Source: Bog-473 sp963701955 (GTDB lineage: Bacteria; Actinomycetota; Acidimicrobiia; Acidimicrobiales; RAAP-2). Taken from it: a DNA stretch of 64,000 nucleotides. The stretch spans positions 3,082,099 through 3,146,098 of the forward strand of contig OY969694.1 of assembly GCA_963701955.1 (NCBI GenBank), given 5' to 3'. This document shows positions 34,716 through 44,352 of the stretch, piece after piece. The stretch's first letter is position 1. Each line of letters begins with the position of its first letter. The position numbers and the translations under genes were made by a program. The notes below the pieces were generated by a model. That model was not told the DNA's origin, ran no database searches, and saw only the letters and a list, made by a program, of their open reading frames with translations.

Positions 34716-35656
34716 CCCGTGCCCTCCTGAGCCGGGTTGCCGAGTCCATCTTCTGGGTCGGGCGCTACGTGGAGCGCGCCGAGGGGACGGCGCGCATCCT
34801 TGACGTCTCGGTGTACCAGGCCCTCGAGCAGAGCGACGTCGAGGGCTCGCACGCAGCCCGCCGCCTCCTTGCCGTCATGGGCCTGCCCGATTCGGGGACG
34901 GAGACGCTGTGGCAGGCGACCGAGCGATTGGCCACCGACCCCACCAGTCGTTCGTCCATCGCCGGCGCGCTGGCGGCCGCCCGGGAGAACACCCGGGCCG
35001 TGCGCCACGTCGTACCGGTGGAGTTCTGGGAGCACATCAACGCAACATGGGCAGAGCTCCCGCTGCAGTGGGAGACCGGTCGCAGTGCCGGGCCCGCCTT
35101 CTACCTCTCCTTCGTGAAGACCCAGTGCGCCGGGATGATGGGTCTGGCCGACACCATGATGAGCCGCGACCAGACCTGGCTCTTCTTCACGCTGGGGCGA
35201 TGCCTCGAGCGCACCGACGTGGTGGCCCGCCAGCTGGCGACGGTGGCCTTCGACGAGGTGTTCGACAGTGGACTCGTCATGCTGCTGCGCTCGTGCGGTG
35301 GCTACGAGCCCTACCTGCGCCTGTCGCAGGGGGTCGTGGAGCCCGGCCGCGTCCTGGACTTCCTGCTGCGCGACCGGCTCTTCCCTCGGTCCGCATTCGC
35401 CTCGCTCACCTTGGCGGAGGAGTGTCTCGATCTGATCAACGCCGGCCGCGAGGGAGCCTGGGACGACGCCCGCGGCCTGGTCGGCCTCGCCCGGGCCGAG
35501 CTCGAGTACTCCGCGCCGGCGACGCTGTCCCGTGGGCTGGAGGCTCGACTGGAACGCCTGCAAGCCTCCATCTCCTCGGTGAGTGACGCCGTGACACGGC
35601 GCTACTTCGCCCAGGACCTCCCGATGCAATGGCGCCAGGGAGGTGCAGGCGGGTGA
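34712..35656 (+). CDS. alpha-E domain protein (DUF403)
   Basis: A 314-residue, all-helical protein. Its N-terminus (LLSRVAESIFWVGRYVERAE) and the HVVPVEFWEHINATWAEL region match the alpha-E domain family. This domain always occurs with the circularly permuted ATP-grasp protein, sometimes as one polypeptide, and probably helps form or modify its product. It starts at a GTG overlapping the ATP-grasp stop and its own stop overlaps the transglutaminase-like gene (GTGA), so the three proteins are made together. Intact frame. Confidence 0.85.
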   Translation: MTRALLSRVAESIFWVGRYVERAEGTARILDVSVYQALEQSDVEGSHAARRLLAVMGLPDSGTETLWQATERLATDPTSRSSIAGALAAARENTRAVRHVVPVEFWEHINATWAELPLQWETGRSAGPAFYLSFVKTQCAGMMGLADTMMSRDQTWLFFTLGRCLERTDVVARQLATVAFDEVFDSGLVMLLRSCGGYEPYLRLSQGVVEPGRVLDFLLRDRLFPRSAFASLTLAEECLDLINAGREGAWDDARGLVGLARAELEYSAPATLSRGLEARLERLQASISSVSDAVTRRYFAQDLPMQWRQGGAGG

Positions 35657-36495
35657 GCCGCATGGACGGCTGGCGACTCCGCGTCTCGCATGAGACACGC
35701 TTCGACTACGACGCCCCGGCGCGGGCGTCGTACAACGAGCTCCGCCTCACGCCCCGCACCGAGCTGCGCCAGACCGCGCTCGAGACGAGAGTGGTCACCG
35801 TGCCGCCGGCGCCCCAGTACTCGTATCTCGACTACTGGGGCACGCATGTCGTCGCGTTCAACGTCGACCGCGGGCACGAGGTCCTCAGCATCACGGGCAA
35901 CTCGCTGGTCGACACCCAGAATTCCGCCGACCCCGAAGACTGCACCTGGGAAGACGTGTCCGACGCCACCATGACGATGGCGGACCACCTGTCGCACCAC
36001 CTCTACACCGCGCCCGGACCAGAACTGTCCGACATCGCCCAGGGACTGCGGACGGACCGTCCCCTCCAGACGGCGCGGCGCATCATGGAAACGGCACACG
36101 AGTCGCTGCGCTACGTGCGCGGCGTGACGTCGGTGCACACTTCGGCCGACGAGGCCTACGCGGACGGCGCCGGCGTCTGCCAGGACTTCGCCCACCTCGC
36201 GCTTTCTCTCACCAAGTCTGTCGGGCTGCCCTCGCGCTACGTCTCGGGCTACTTCCACCCCGACGGGGATGCCGCCATCGGCGAGGAGATCGCCGGTGAG
36301 AGCCACGCCTGGGTGGAGGTGTGGACGGGCCGCTGGTGGGCCTATGACCCGACCAACGACTGTCCGGTGGGGGAGCGCCACGTCGCCGTCGGGCGCGGGC
36401 GCGACTACGGGGACGTCCCTCCGGTCAAGGGGATCTACGCCGGCAACGCCGAGAACACCATGCGTGTGGTGGTGCGCATGGCCAGGGTTCACTGA
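35653..36495 (+). CDS. transglutaminase-like cysteine protease/transferase
   Basis: A 280-residue protein if it starts at the GTG at 35653 that overlaps the alpha-E stop; an earlier in-frame start at 35629 is less likely. Residues 1-90 match the bacterial transglutaminase N-terminal beta domain (RVSHETRFDYDAPARASYNE). The catalytic triad is visible as Cys176 (GAGVCQDFAH), His218 (GESHAWVEVW) and Asp232 (YDPTND). The family acts on amide bonds. Its fixed partnership with ATP-grasp and alpha-E proteins suggests it cleaves or transfers the amide product they make. Intact frame. Confidence 0.87.
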   Translation: MSRMDGWRLRVSHETRFDYDAPARASYNELRLTPRTELRQTALETRVVTVPPAPQYSYLDYWGTHVVAFNVDRGHEVLSITGNSLVDTQNSADPEDCTWEDVSDATMTMADHLSHHLYTAPGPELSDIAQGLRTDRPLQTARRIMETAHESLRYVRGVTSVHTSADEAYADGAGVCQDFAHLALSLTKSVGLPSRYVSGYFHPDGDAAIGEEIAGESHAWVEVWTGRWWAYDPTNDCPVGERHVAVGRGRDYGDVPPVKGIYAGNAENTMRVVVRMARVH

Positions 36496-36518
36496 GCGGC
36501 AGGACAAGGGGTGAGGCC

Positions 36519-37184
36519 GTGCTGACCAGAATGCGGATCTGGCTTCCCGACGCGCCGGGTGTGCTGGGCGCGGTGGCGGCCGAGATCGGCGCCGTGCAGG
36601 GCAACGTCGTCGGGCTGGAGGTCCTCGAGCGTGAGGCGGGCGTGGCGATCGACGAGCTCGTGGTGGAGTTGCCCGACGAGCCGGGGGCGGTCGACGCCGT
36701 CTGCCGGGGCGTGCGCAACGTCCCTGGGGCGGGCGTCGAAGAGGTCACCGAGCTGAAGGCGGAGGCCAAGGACCGCGAGGACACCGTCCTGGCCGCCGCC
36801 GCCGGCATTCTCCAAGCGGCCACGCCGACCGCGGCGATGAACGCGTTGACCGGCCACCTCATGACGCTGTTCGACCTGGCGTGGCTGGCGCTGGCGGACG
36901 ACGACCTCGCCGGCTTCGTCGAGGTGCACGGCGACGTGCCCCCGGTGCAGTGGGTCGCCGCCTTCGCGGAGGGCTCGCGCAGTGGTGCCGACCCCGCGAA
37001 CGACACCACGGGCTCGGGCGTGTTCATCGAGCTCGTCCCGGAGACCGGCTTCACCGTCTGCGGCGGCAGGCCCGCGCCGATCAGGCAGCGGGAGCGTCTT
37101 GAGATCGCATTGCTGGTCATGGTGGCTTCGCGCTTCATGGACGCGCTGGCCGGCCGCATCGCGGCCGAGCCCATCACCGGGTAG
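36519..37184 (+). CDS. ACT-domain protein
   Basis: A 221-residue protein from a GTG, with AAGGGG eight bases upstream. Residues 1-75 (MRIWLPDAPGVLGAVAAEIGAVQGNVVGLEVLE...VVELPDEPGAV) form an ACT domain, a small ligand-binding fold that usually senses amino acids. The remainder is a GAF-like alpha/beta region (HLMTLFDLAWLALADDD, SGVFIELVPETGF) without catalytic motifs I recognise. It may be a regulator. It lies 23 bp after the transglutaminase-like gene and may belong to that operon. Confidence 0.65.
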   Translation: MLTRMRIWLPDAPGVLGAVAAEIGAVQGNVVGLEVLEREAGVAIDELVVELPDEPGAVDAVCRGVRNVPGAGVEEVTELKAEAKDREDTVLAAAAGILQAATPTAAMNALTGHLMTLFDLAWLALADDDLAGFVEVHGDVPPVQWVAAFAEGSRSGADPANDTTGSGVFIELVPETGFTVCGGRPAPIRQRERLEIALLVMVASRFMDALAGRIAAEPITG

Positions 37185-37269
37185 TCAACCCACACCACAG
37201 CCGAACGGGGTGACGAAACCGAACGTCGACGAACTGACGGCTCTCGCGCCAACGCCTAGTCTCGCCGCC

Positions 37270-38343
37270 ATGTTGCGCGTCGGCTTCATCGGGTCCGGGC
37301 TCATCGCCTGGGCACACGGTCTGGGCCTCAAGGCCATGATCGACGGCGGTGTCGTCGACGCCGCGATCGTGGCCGTGCACGACCAGCACGAGCGCCGTGC
37401 CCGTGGTTTCGCGGAGGCTCTCGGCGGCGACGACGTCGAGGTCGTCGCCGATGCGGCCGAGGTCGCCCGCCGCTGCGATGCCGTCTGGGTCTGCACGCCG
37501 ACTTCGGCGCATCGGGAGGCGGTCGACGAGGCGCTTGCCGCCGGCTGCGCCGTGTTCTGCGAGAAACCGCTCCATGTGGACTTCGCCGGCGCCGCGGCGC
37601 TCGTCGAGGCCGCCCGTGCTGCCGGCGTGGCCAGCCAGTGCGGCCTGGTGCTGCGCAGCGCGCCGGTGTTCCGGGCATTGCGGGACCTGGTGCAGGGCGG
37701 GACCTGGGCGCGCCGATGGCGGCGGTGTTCCGCGACGACCAGTACTTCCCCATTCAGGGGACGTATGCCTCACAGTGGCGGGCCGACGCCGCCCAGGCCG
37801 GCGGCGGCTGCCTGATCGAGCACTCCATCCACGACGTCGACATCCTGCGCTTCTGTTTCGGCGACGTGGACTCGGTGGTCGCCCGAACGGCGAACCACGC
37901 CGGCCACGAGGGGATCGAGGATCTGGCCGCGGTCACGCTGTCCTTCGCCTCCGGGTTCGAGGCGCAGCTCACCAGCGTCTGGCACGACATCTTGAGCCGG
38001 GGCTCGACCCGCCGGCTGGAGGTCTTCTGCCGCCGAGGGCATGGTGTGGCTGGACGACGAGTTCCGGGGGCCCCTGCACATCCAGACGAGCGACGGCACG
38101 GAGGCGAGGCGCTGCCCGTCGCCACCCTGGGTGGACGCACTCCCGCTGGCCGACGACGAGGTGGGCCTGGCCGTACGGGCCTATGTCGAGGCGGACCGGG
38201 CGTTCGTCGACGCCGTGACGGAGGGCCGGCGTCCCGAGCCCGGGCTCGACGTTGCCCTGGAGGCGCACCGGCTGGTCGACGCCGCCTACCGCTCCGCCGC
38301 CGACGGCGGAGCGCCGATCGGGATCCCCCCGACTCAAGGATGA
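37270..38343 (+). CDS. Gfo/Idh/MocA-family oxidoreductase (frameshifted)
   Basis: An NAD(P)-dependent sugar/inositol-type dehydrogenase of ~357 residues. RVGFIGSGLIAWAHGLGLK is the Rossmann motif, CDAVWVCTPTSAHREAVDEAL and CAVFCEKPLHVDFAGA (with the EKP motif) are family hallmarks, and GGCLIEHSIHDVDILRFCFG carries the catalytic His region. A missing base near 37703 and an extra base near 38031 split the frame. Joined, the protein reads continuously (GGDLGAPMAAVFRDD and LEVFCAEGMVWLDDEFRG). Substrate not predictable. Followed by a 189-bp gap. Confidence 0.78.
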
Positions 38344-38532
38344 ATTCGGCGACCGACGGCGTCATCCCCAAGTCGGAGAGACAGCACCAGAACTGCCCGG
38401 TGAACTGGGAAAACAGCCAGGCGAAGCGCAACGTGGGCGCCTGGGCGGCATCGGTACCATGACCGTCGGCGCCATCGGTCCACGGGCCGACTGACGTTCT
38501 CCCCGAGACGCCCAGACAAGGAGATCCAGAGC

Positions 38533-39324
38533 GTGCGCTCGCTGATCCGCATCTTCACCCAGCAGCCCCTCGCGGCGAAGGTGCCCGAGGTCACAGCCCT
38601 CTTCTGGGTGATCAAGATCTCGACGACCGCCGCCGGCGAGGCGATCTCGGACATGTTCGTCTCCAACAAGGGACTCGGCTTCGTCGTCGAGGTCTCGGCG
38701 TTCGTGGTCGCGCTCGTTCTGCAGTTCGCCTCACGGCGCTACTCGGCCATCACCTACTGGTTCCTCGCCCTGGCGATCGCCACCGCCGGCACCGGTGTCG
38801 CCGACACCATGCACCTGGTGCTCGGCCTGCCCTATGCCGTGACCTCACTGTTCTGGTTGGTCGTCCTCGCCGTGGTCTTCTTCCTGTGGAACCGGAGCGA
38901 GCACACGCTCGACATCCACAGCATCACGACGAGCCGGCGCGAGAAGTACTACTGGTGCGTCGTGTTCGCCACCTTCGCCCTGGGGACGGCGGTGGGTGAC
39001 TTCGCCGCCACGCACCCTCGGGTTGGGCTACCTGGCGTCGGCGGTGCTCTTCTGTGGCGTCATCCTGATCCCGTGGGCCGGCTGGAAGCTGCTCAAGTGG
39101 AACAGCATCTTCGCCTTCTGGTTCGCCTACGTCATCACCCGGCCGGTCGGGCGCGTCCTTCGCCGACTATCTCAGCAAGGGCCACGACGTGAGCGGCGCC
39201 GACTTCGGGGACTGGCAGACGGCGCTGGTGTTGACCTGCGTCGTCGTGGTCCTGGTCGCCTACACGGCCGTGGCCCGCTACGACATCCAGCCTCCCGGCA
39301 TCGAGGTGGCCGGCGGCACGCTGA
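38533..39324 (+). CDS. COG4705-type multi-pass membrane protein (frameshifted)
   Basis: From a GTG at 38533. About seven hydrophobic helices with the family's spaced repeats: KVPEVTALFWVIKISTTAAG, HSITTSRREKYYWCVVFATF, LGTAVGDFAA, LGLGYLASAVLFCGVILI, FAFWFAYVITRPVGASFADY and DFGDWQTALVLTCVVVVLV. These match COG4705 predicted membrane-anchored proteins of unknown function, which consist of repeated two-helix units. Shifts near 39015 and 39155 split the frame, and another is needed to reach a stop near 39322-39324, so the end is uncertain. Confidence 0.6.
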
Positions 39325-39387
39325 GCCACCGACCACGCTCGGCATGCCGGCACCGACCGCACGCTGCGCCGTCCCTAAGGTGCGCCC

Positions 39388-39895
39388 ATGGACACTGCGC
39401 CGCTGCTGCTCGAGCTCTACGGACGGATCCCGCCTCTGGCGGCCGGGGCGGTCGAGGGTCTCGACCGCGACCAGCTCTGCCGTGCCCCCGAGCCGGGCGC
39501 GAACACGATCGGCTGGCTCGTGTGGCACCTGGCCCGGGTGCAGGACCATCACGTCTCCGAGCTGCTCGAGACCGAGCAGATCTGGGCCGGCGGCGACTGG
39601 GCCCGCGCTGCGGGCTCGAGCCCGATCCGTCCAACACGGGCTACGGCCACAGCGCCGAGGAGGTTCGAGCCGTGCGGCCCGAGAGCCCGGACGTGCTGCT
39701 CGGCTACCTGCGACGCGGTGGACGCCCGCACCAAGACGATGCTCGAGAGTCTCGCCCCCGGCGATCTCGACCGGGTGGTGGACAAGCCGCTGGGACCCGC
39801 CGGTCACGCTGGGGGTGCGTCTCGTCAGCATCGCCGACGACAGCTTGCAACACGTGGGGCAGGCGGCCTACGTGCGGGGCCTGCTCGGCGTCTGA
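39388..39895 (+). CDS. DinB/DUF664-family protein (frameshifted)
   Basis: A ~165-residue four-helix protein. LLLELYGRIPPLAAGAVEGL, ANTIGWLVWHLARVQDHHVSE (metal-binding His pattern), NTGYGHSAEEVRAV, SLAPGDLDRVVD and LQHVGQAAYVRGLLGV match the DUF664 branch of the DinB superfamily, metal-binding enzymes often using mycothiol or bacillithiol in actinobacteria and firmicutes. At least three shifts (around 39610, 39705 and 39780) split the frame. The stop at 39893-39895 lies 7 bp from the convergent GNAT gene. Activity unknown. Confidence 0.65.
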
Positions 39896-39902
39896 GCTGC
39901 GG

Positions 39903-40777
39903 TCAGCGCGCCGGCGGCTTGGGCCAGCGCACGTACTCGGCGTAGTGGTAGATCGTCTCGTAGCCGAGCTTGCGGTAGACCGACTCGCCCATCGGTGAAG
40001 CCTGGAGCGACACGGACGACGCACCGTGCTCGAAGGCGAGGTTGGTCGCCGCCACCGTGACGAGCGCACCCGAGCCCCAGGCCACGCGCCGCGGGCACCG
40101 TGCCCACCCACTGCAGGCTGGCCACCCCGTCGCTCTCGTACGACCATCGCGGTCGCGATGGCTTGGCCGTCGCGGCGGGCGACCACAATGGTCGCGGCCG
40201 TGTCCTCGAAGCACCCGGTCCGTCTCGTCGAAGAGGTCGGCGTGCACGTCGGAGCGGCATGCCGTACGTCGCGTACGCCTCGGCGTTGACGGCGATGAAT
40301 TCGCGCACGCCGGCCTCGTCGTCGACGACGCGCACCGTGATGCCGTCGATCGGCGCCGGCTCGGGGAGCGGGGCCCGGCAGACCATCTCCGGCACCGGAT
40401 CGCCGAAGAGCTCCAGGCCCGCTTGCAGGCAGGCATGGCGCAGGTCGTCGTCCTCGCCGCTGTCGCGCACTTTGACGGTGAAGCCCCGACCCAGACCTCC
40501 GAAGAAGGCGTCCGCCTTGGCGATGAGTGCGGCGCCGCCGAGTGTGTCGTCGGCGCGGAAGGCGCCGTTGGCGACGACGGGGATCCATGTTCCGCTGGCG
40601 CACAGCACGGCACCCTCGCTCTCCTCCAGCACACCGCGGCTGCTCCAGCGCGGTGAGCGCACGGTTGAAGGCGATGAGCGTGCGCTGGCCGAGCTGCGCC
40701 TCTGACAAGTGTTGTGGTGAACCGGAGGTATCCGTCTTCCTCAACACTCCTTCGCGCGGAGTGGCCATGGAAGTCAT
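39903..40777 (-). CDS. GNAT-family N-acetyltransferase (frameshifted)
   Basis: About 285 residues in three minus-strand frames. N-terminal part: LRKTDTSGSPQHLSEAQLG, then GAVLCASGTWIPVVANGAFR. The C-terminal GNAT core is VASLQWVGTVPAARG...GALVTVAATNLAFEHGASSVSLQASPMGESVYRKLGYETI, with the acetyl-CoA loop and the typical final YRKLGYE strand. Single-base shifts fall around 40640, 40250 and 40090. Acceptor unknown. It converges with the DUF664 gene and is separated by about 50 bp from the nitroreductase-like gene on the same strand. Confidence 0.65.
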
Positions 40778-40829
40778 GATGCCCCACGCGAGGTCCGTAC
40801 CGGCGGGATACTGCGCGATCGCGTCGGCC

Positions 40830-41313
40830 TCAGTCCAGTTCGAAGACCGGGTGGCGGGCGGCGACGGCAGCCCACTCGGCGTCGGTCGAATCCGGGGTCA
40901 CGCCGTCGAAGAACATCCCCGTCTCGAACTTCCAGCGCCGGAGGTAGGCCCGCAGGATCGGCACGCTGTCCGCCACCGGGATCTCCGTGGCCGTGCGCAG
41001 CTGACGGCGCCGCCCCAGGATGAGTACCAGGTGGCCGCCGGCGTGGCGCACGTTGCGGACCCACTGGGTCTCGCCCGCGGGGGGCGACGAGATACTGCTT
41101 CCCCTCCATCGTCAGGAGGTTCACCGGGACGTGGTGCAGCTTGCCGGTGGTCCGGCCCCGGTGCTCGAGGACCCGGGAGCCCATGACGCTCACGCCCATG
41201 CGGGTCAGGCCCTTGACCAGGGTGTTGAAGACGTTGCGGGTGAACCAGTCGGGGCGCTTGTAGTGGGCCGGGACGGGCTCGTGGGTGGAAGGGATGCTGC
41301 TGGTGGTGCTCAT
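40830..41313 (-). CDS. deazaflavin(F420)-dependent nitroreductase family protein (frameshifted)
   Basis: A ~160-residue DUF385/Ddn-like protein. NTLVKGLTRMGVSVMGSRVL, EHRGRTTGKLHHVPVNLLTM and YLVAPRGETQWVRNVRHAGG are family hallmarks (split beta-barrel that binds F420), followed by ILRAYLRRWKFETGMFF and VAARHPVFEL. One shift near 41080 splits the frame. The start is the ATG at 41313. It is divergent from a TetR gene, and the 105-bp gap between them contains three palindromes, so it is probably induced when TetR binds an effector. Confidence 0.75.
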
Positions 41314-41336
41314 GGCGACCTCCTCGGGCTCGGGTT

Positions 41337-41404
41337 GTTCATGAACATTGATACTAAATGAGAACAGTGTTCTTGTCAAGTACTTGTGTTCTCGATTCAG
41401 AACA
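41337..41404. promoter_or_regulatory. TetR operator cluster with AGAACA/TGTTCT half-sites
   Basis: Three perfect inverted repeats lie in the divergent promoter region: GTTCATGAAC (41337-41346), AGAACA-G-TGTTCT (41361-41373) and TGTTCT-6 bp-AGAACA (41387-41404). The shared AGAACA/TGTTCT half-site in two of them, next to a tetR gene, points to repression of both divergent genes by that regulator. Confidence 0.6.
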
Positions 41405-41418
41405 GTCAGACTTGCTCC

Positions 41419-42194
41419 ATGCCCACCGAGCCGACCGACCACTCCCGACCCGCCCCACGGCACCGCCGCACGGCCCGGGAGCGGGTCCGGGAGGAGATGA
41501 CGGCCGAGATCCTGGCCGTCGCCAGCGCGCACGTCGCCCGCGACGGTGCCGCCGCCCTCTCCCTGCGCTCCATCGCCCGGGACCTGGGCATGGCGCCCTC
41601 CGCGCTGTACCGCTACTTCGACGGACGTGATGCCTTGCTGAGCGCGCTGATCCTCGACCGCCTACGAGGCGCTGGCCACCGTGGCGGAGCGGGCGGCGGA
41701 CGAGGCGGAGGCCCAGAGCATTGCCGCCGCCCGGACTCGGAACGGGCCGTCGGCGACGCCGAGCGTTGGCTGGCCGTGCCCCGCGCCATGCGTCAGTGGG
41801 CCCTCGAGCACCCCCACGAGGTGGGGCCTGATCTTCGGCACCCCGGTCCCGGGCTACCAGCGCGCCCGAGGACACGGTCGAGCCCTACACCCGGATGGCG
41901 GCGGCCCTGGTGCGCCCGCTGGTGGCGGCGTACGAGGCGGGCCGGCTGCGCCCGACCCAGCTCGTCGACGTCGGCATCGGACGAGCTGCGCGGCGGCGGT
42001 GGCTCCGGTCACCGAAGGGCTCCTCCCCGGCATGCCGGTGGAGACGGTGGTGCTCGCGCTCGAGGCGTGGACGACGATCGTCGGCGCCATCAGCCTCGAG
42101 GTCTTCGGGCACTGGCGCAACACGGTGCTCGAGCCCGGGCTGGCTCTTCGAAGCCACGATCCGCCAGGTGGCGGAGTCACTCGGCCTGCAGTAG
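41419..42194 (+). CDS. TetR-family transcriptional regulator (frameshifted)
   Basis: Start chosen at the ATG at 41419. The DNA-binding helix-turn-helix is EMTAEILAVASAHVARDG...SLRSIARDLGMAPSALYRYFDGRDALLSALI. The ligand domain, over three frames, reads MRQWALEHPHEVGLIFGTPV, VRPLVAAYEAGRLRP, GLLPGMPVETVVLALEAW and FGHWRNTVLEPGWLFEATIR, matching the WHG-type C-terminal domain. Shifts fall near 41661, 41825, 41860, 41980 and 42145. Adjacent palindromes and the divergent nitroreductase gene are its likely targets. Confidence 0.75.
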
Positions 42195-42266
42195 CGACCC
42201 CGCGGGCGACCGAGCCGCCGGCATCCGGCCGAGCCGGGCCAGCCAGCACCGGCCGGCACCGCCGGT

Positions 42267-42462
42267 TCAGCGCAGCGACTCGCGCAGCACCTGCGCCCGT
42301 GCCCGCAGGTCGTCGAGGCGGTCCTCGGGGACCCACTCGGCCATGGCCCCCACGAGGTCGAAGACGAGTGCGGCCAGCTCGGCCAGCTCCTTGCTGGGTT
42401 CCTCCACCTTGATCTGCGAGAACGGGAACGCGATGTTCACCCGGTTCGACGCGCGCGTGCAC
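42267..42462 (-). CDS. small soluble protein, about 65 aa (frameshifted)
   Basis: The C-terminal ~50 residues (NIAFPFSQIKVEEPSKELAELAALVFDL...EDRLDDLRARAQVLRESLR) look like a real helical protein. A GTG at 42460-42462 gives a short N-terminus (MHARV) if one base near 42445 is removed; without that, the frame extends upstream into Arg-rich non-coding-looking sequence. No family recognised. Downstream of the convergent tetR gene. Confidence 0.4.
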
Positions 42463-42637
42463 CTCGGGGGCTCGACCCGGGTTTCGCCGCGCCCACGCCG
42501 TTCAGCGCGGAGGTGGATGCGTTCTTCTCGTGATGACTTTGGCACTCCACCATCCTGGTCGCGCCGCGACGAACCGCGGGTGATGCTCCAGCTGGATACG
42601 AGGCGCAGGCAGCGCGCAGAGTGCCGGCGCCGATGGG

Positions 42638-42850
42638 CTAGCCCAGAACGGGCAGCTTGACCTCGAGCCCGGCGTTCGCCAGGAAGACGAGCTTGTGCTC
42701 GAGGGCGTTCTGCCAATCGATCATGTCCTTGTCGAACTGCGTGCGGTCGCCTTCTTCGCACGCGTGCTCGAGCTCGTCGAATGCCACGTCTTCAGCATCC
42801 AGCAGGGCCCGATACTTCAAAAGGAAGTGGTCGTCGATCGGCTGATGCAC
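42638..42850 (-). CDS. small helical protein, 70 aa
   Basis: Start chosen at the GTG at 42848-42850 because GGAGGGA lies just upstream on the minus strand. The upstream in-frame ATG would add an Arg-rich stretch unlike the rest. The protein is acidic and helical (HFLLKYRALLDAEDVAFDELEHACEEGD, then DMIDWQNALEHKLVFLANAG). No signal, membrane segment or known motif. Function unknown. Confidence 0.5.
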   Translation of the reverse strand: MHQPIDDHFLLKYRALLDAEDVAFDELEHACEEGDRTQFDKDMIDWQNALEHKLVFLANAGLEVKLPVLG

Positions 42851-43027
42851 GTCGTCCCTCCTGCCTGCGGCCCGACCTTTGCGAGCCGGTGGCACAACGA
42901 TACTGCCGTCGCCCGAGCCCTGCTCGGGCGGCTGCCCCGGGAGTGCGGGTGGCCAACTGCGCCCCGCCGACGGACCGCCGCCCGCAGGCCCAGGCCAGCC
43001 GGCCCTTCCGGCTTCGCACCGCCGGTC

Positions 43028-43780
43028 CTACCAGTGGCGCCGCAGGCGGTGGTAGGTCCGGGGCATGACGGAGCGGAAGACCATGGCGGCATCGATGAGG
43101 CCCGACACGCTGATTTCGAGCGACGGGCCGCCCGCCTGGGCCAGGATCCGCCGTGACACGGTCTCGACGCTCCGGGTGGTCAGGCGCGGGGGCCGGCGCA
43201 GGCCGCGCCCGAGGGCGCCCAATCCCAGTTCGGTGGCCATGAAGGCGGGGTAGACGACGTGGACGTGGACGCCCTTGGGGCCGAGGCGGAACGAGGTGGA
43301 CTCGGTGAAGGCCGAGAGCGCCGCCTTCGACGACGGGTAGGCGCCGGGTCCGGGTGAGGGCAGGCGGCCGCCGTCCGAGGAGACGTTGACGATGGTGCCG
43401 CGGCCGCGTTGGAGCATGGAGGGCAGGACGGCCAGGGTCGCGGCGACCGGGGCGAAGAAGTTCACGTCGAACGTGTGACGGAAGTCACGCTCGGCGATCT
43501 CGGCCAGCCGGACGCCGGGATCCTGCGCCGCGTTGTTGACCAGGAGGTCGACGGGGCCGTGGGCCGCCGTGACCTCGTCGAGCGCCCGCCGCAGGGCATC
43601 GGTGTCGGCCACGTCGCAGGTGATCGTCCCCGAGCCCGAGGTGAAGGTGCGCAGGTCGGTCGCCAGCTTGTCGAGCCGCTCGGCGTTGCGGGCCAGGCCG
43701 ACCACGGTGGCGCCGCCGCGGGCCAGGTCCATCGAGAGCTGTGCGCCCAGGCCGGCCGAGGCGCCGGTGACCACGGCCAC
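43028..43780 (-). CDS. short-chain dehydrogenase/reductase
   Basis: An SDR of about 250 residues: AVVTGASAGLGAQLSMDL (cofactor loop TGxxxGxG), VDLLVNNAAQDPG (NNAG variant), GTIVNVSSDGGRL (catalytic Ser) and AYPSSKAALSAFTES (YxxxK, the catalytic Tyr-Lys). The ending with LLAQAGG-like and FRSVMPRTYHRLRRHW resembles fatty-acyl or steroid SDRs of actinobacteria. The reading frame continues upstream (FGGRYQGQV and beyond), so the true start may lie near 43880 and include the 12-bp repeats. Next to an SCP2 sterol-carrier gene, which fits lipid metabolism. Confidence 0.78.
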   Translation of the reverse strand: MAVVTGASAGLGAQLSMDLARGGATVVGLARNAERLDKLATDLRTFTSGSGTITCDVADTDALRRALDEVTAAHGPVDLLVNNAAQDPGVRLAEIAERDFRHTFDVNFFAPVAATLAVLPSMLQRGRGTIVNVSSDGGRLPSPGPGAYPSSKAALSAFTESTSFRLGPKGVHVHVVYPAFMATELGLGALGRGLRRPPRLTTRSVETVSRRILAQAGGPSLEISVSGLIDAAMVFRSVMPRTYHRLRRHW

Positions 43781-43828
43781 CTGGCCCTGGTAGCGGCCAC
43801 CGAAGTCAGGCGGGCGGGCGGAGCCGGG

Positions 43829-43864
43829 CGAGAGGTGGGTCGAGAGGTGGGTCGAGAGGTGGTC
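43829..43864. repeat. three 12-bp tandem repeats between SCP2 and SDR genes
   Basis: CGAGAGGTGGGT at 43829-43840 and 43841-43852 is followed by a 43853-43864 copy with its last two bases changed. On the minus strand it can encode HLST repeats at a possible N-terminus of the SDR protein. The 12-bp unit preserves frame. Confidence 0.75.
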
Positions 43865-43892
43865 GACAGGCGGGTCCGGTGCACGCGACGTG

Positions 43893-44352
43893 TCAGGAGG
43901 CCGGGTCCGGCGGGTCCGTCAGTCCCTCCAGCTCGGTGCCGAGCCGGGCCGTCGCGTCGGCCAGCACGTCCTGCCCCGCCACCAGCGCCGCCAGGTCGCC
44001 CTCGCACCCGCACCCGCCCGGCGGCCAGTGCGTCGGCCGGGTCGAGCTCGCCGCGCGCCATGGCCACCGCCTCGGGATAGCCGAGCACGATCGTCGCCGT
44101 GCCGGTCGCCGTTCCCGCCTCGTCCAGCGCCAACCGCGCCCGCCCGTCGGCCACCGTGAGGACGAGGTGCACGTCCCCGCCGCCCGCCTGCACGTCGTCG
44201 GGCACGCCGGTCACCACCTGGACCACGGTGAAGCGGCCGTCGGCGGCCGCCAGCGAGCCGGCACCGGCGGCCGCGATCGCATCGGCGAGGTCGAGCACGC
44301 TCAGCGCAGCGTCGAACGACTCGACCCACTCGGGTGAGAGGTAGCGGGGCAT
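43893..44352 (-). CDS. SCP2 sterol-transfer domain protein (frameshifted)
   Basis: About 152 residues. YLSPEWVESFDAALSVL, FTVVQVVTGVPDDVQAGGGD, VHLVLTVADGRARLALDE, ATIVLGYPEAVAMARGELDP, then after one extra base near 44004 GDLAALVAGQDVLADATARL. This is the single SCP2-domain form common in actinobacteria, a small lipid or acyl-CoA binding fold. Stop at 43893-43895. On the same strand as the SDR gene just downstream, so probably co-transcribed. Confidence 0.72.

Noticed and set aside
43829..43864. 12-bp repeats as a possible CRISPR array
   Set aside because: The units are short, tandem without spacers and code in frame; no cas gene is present.
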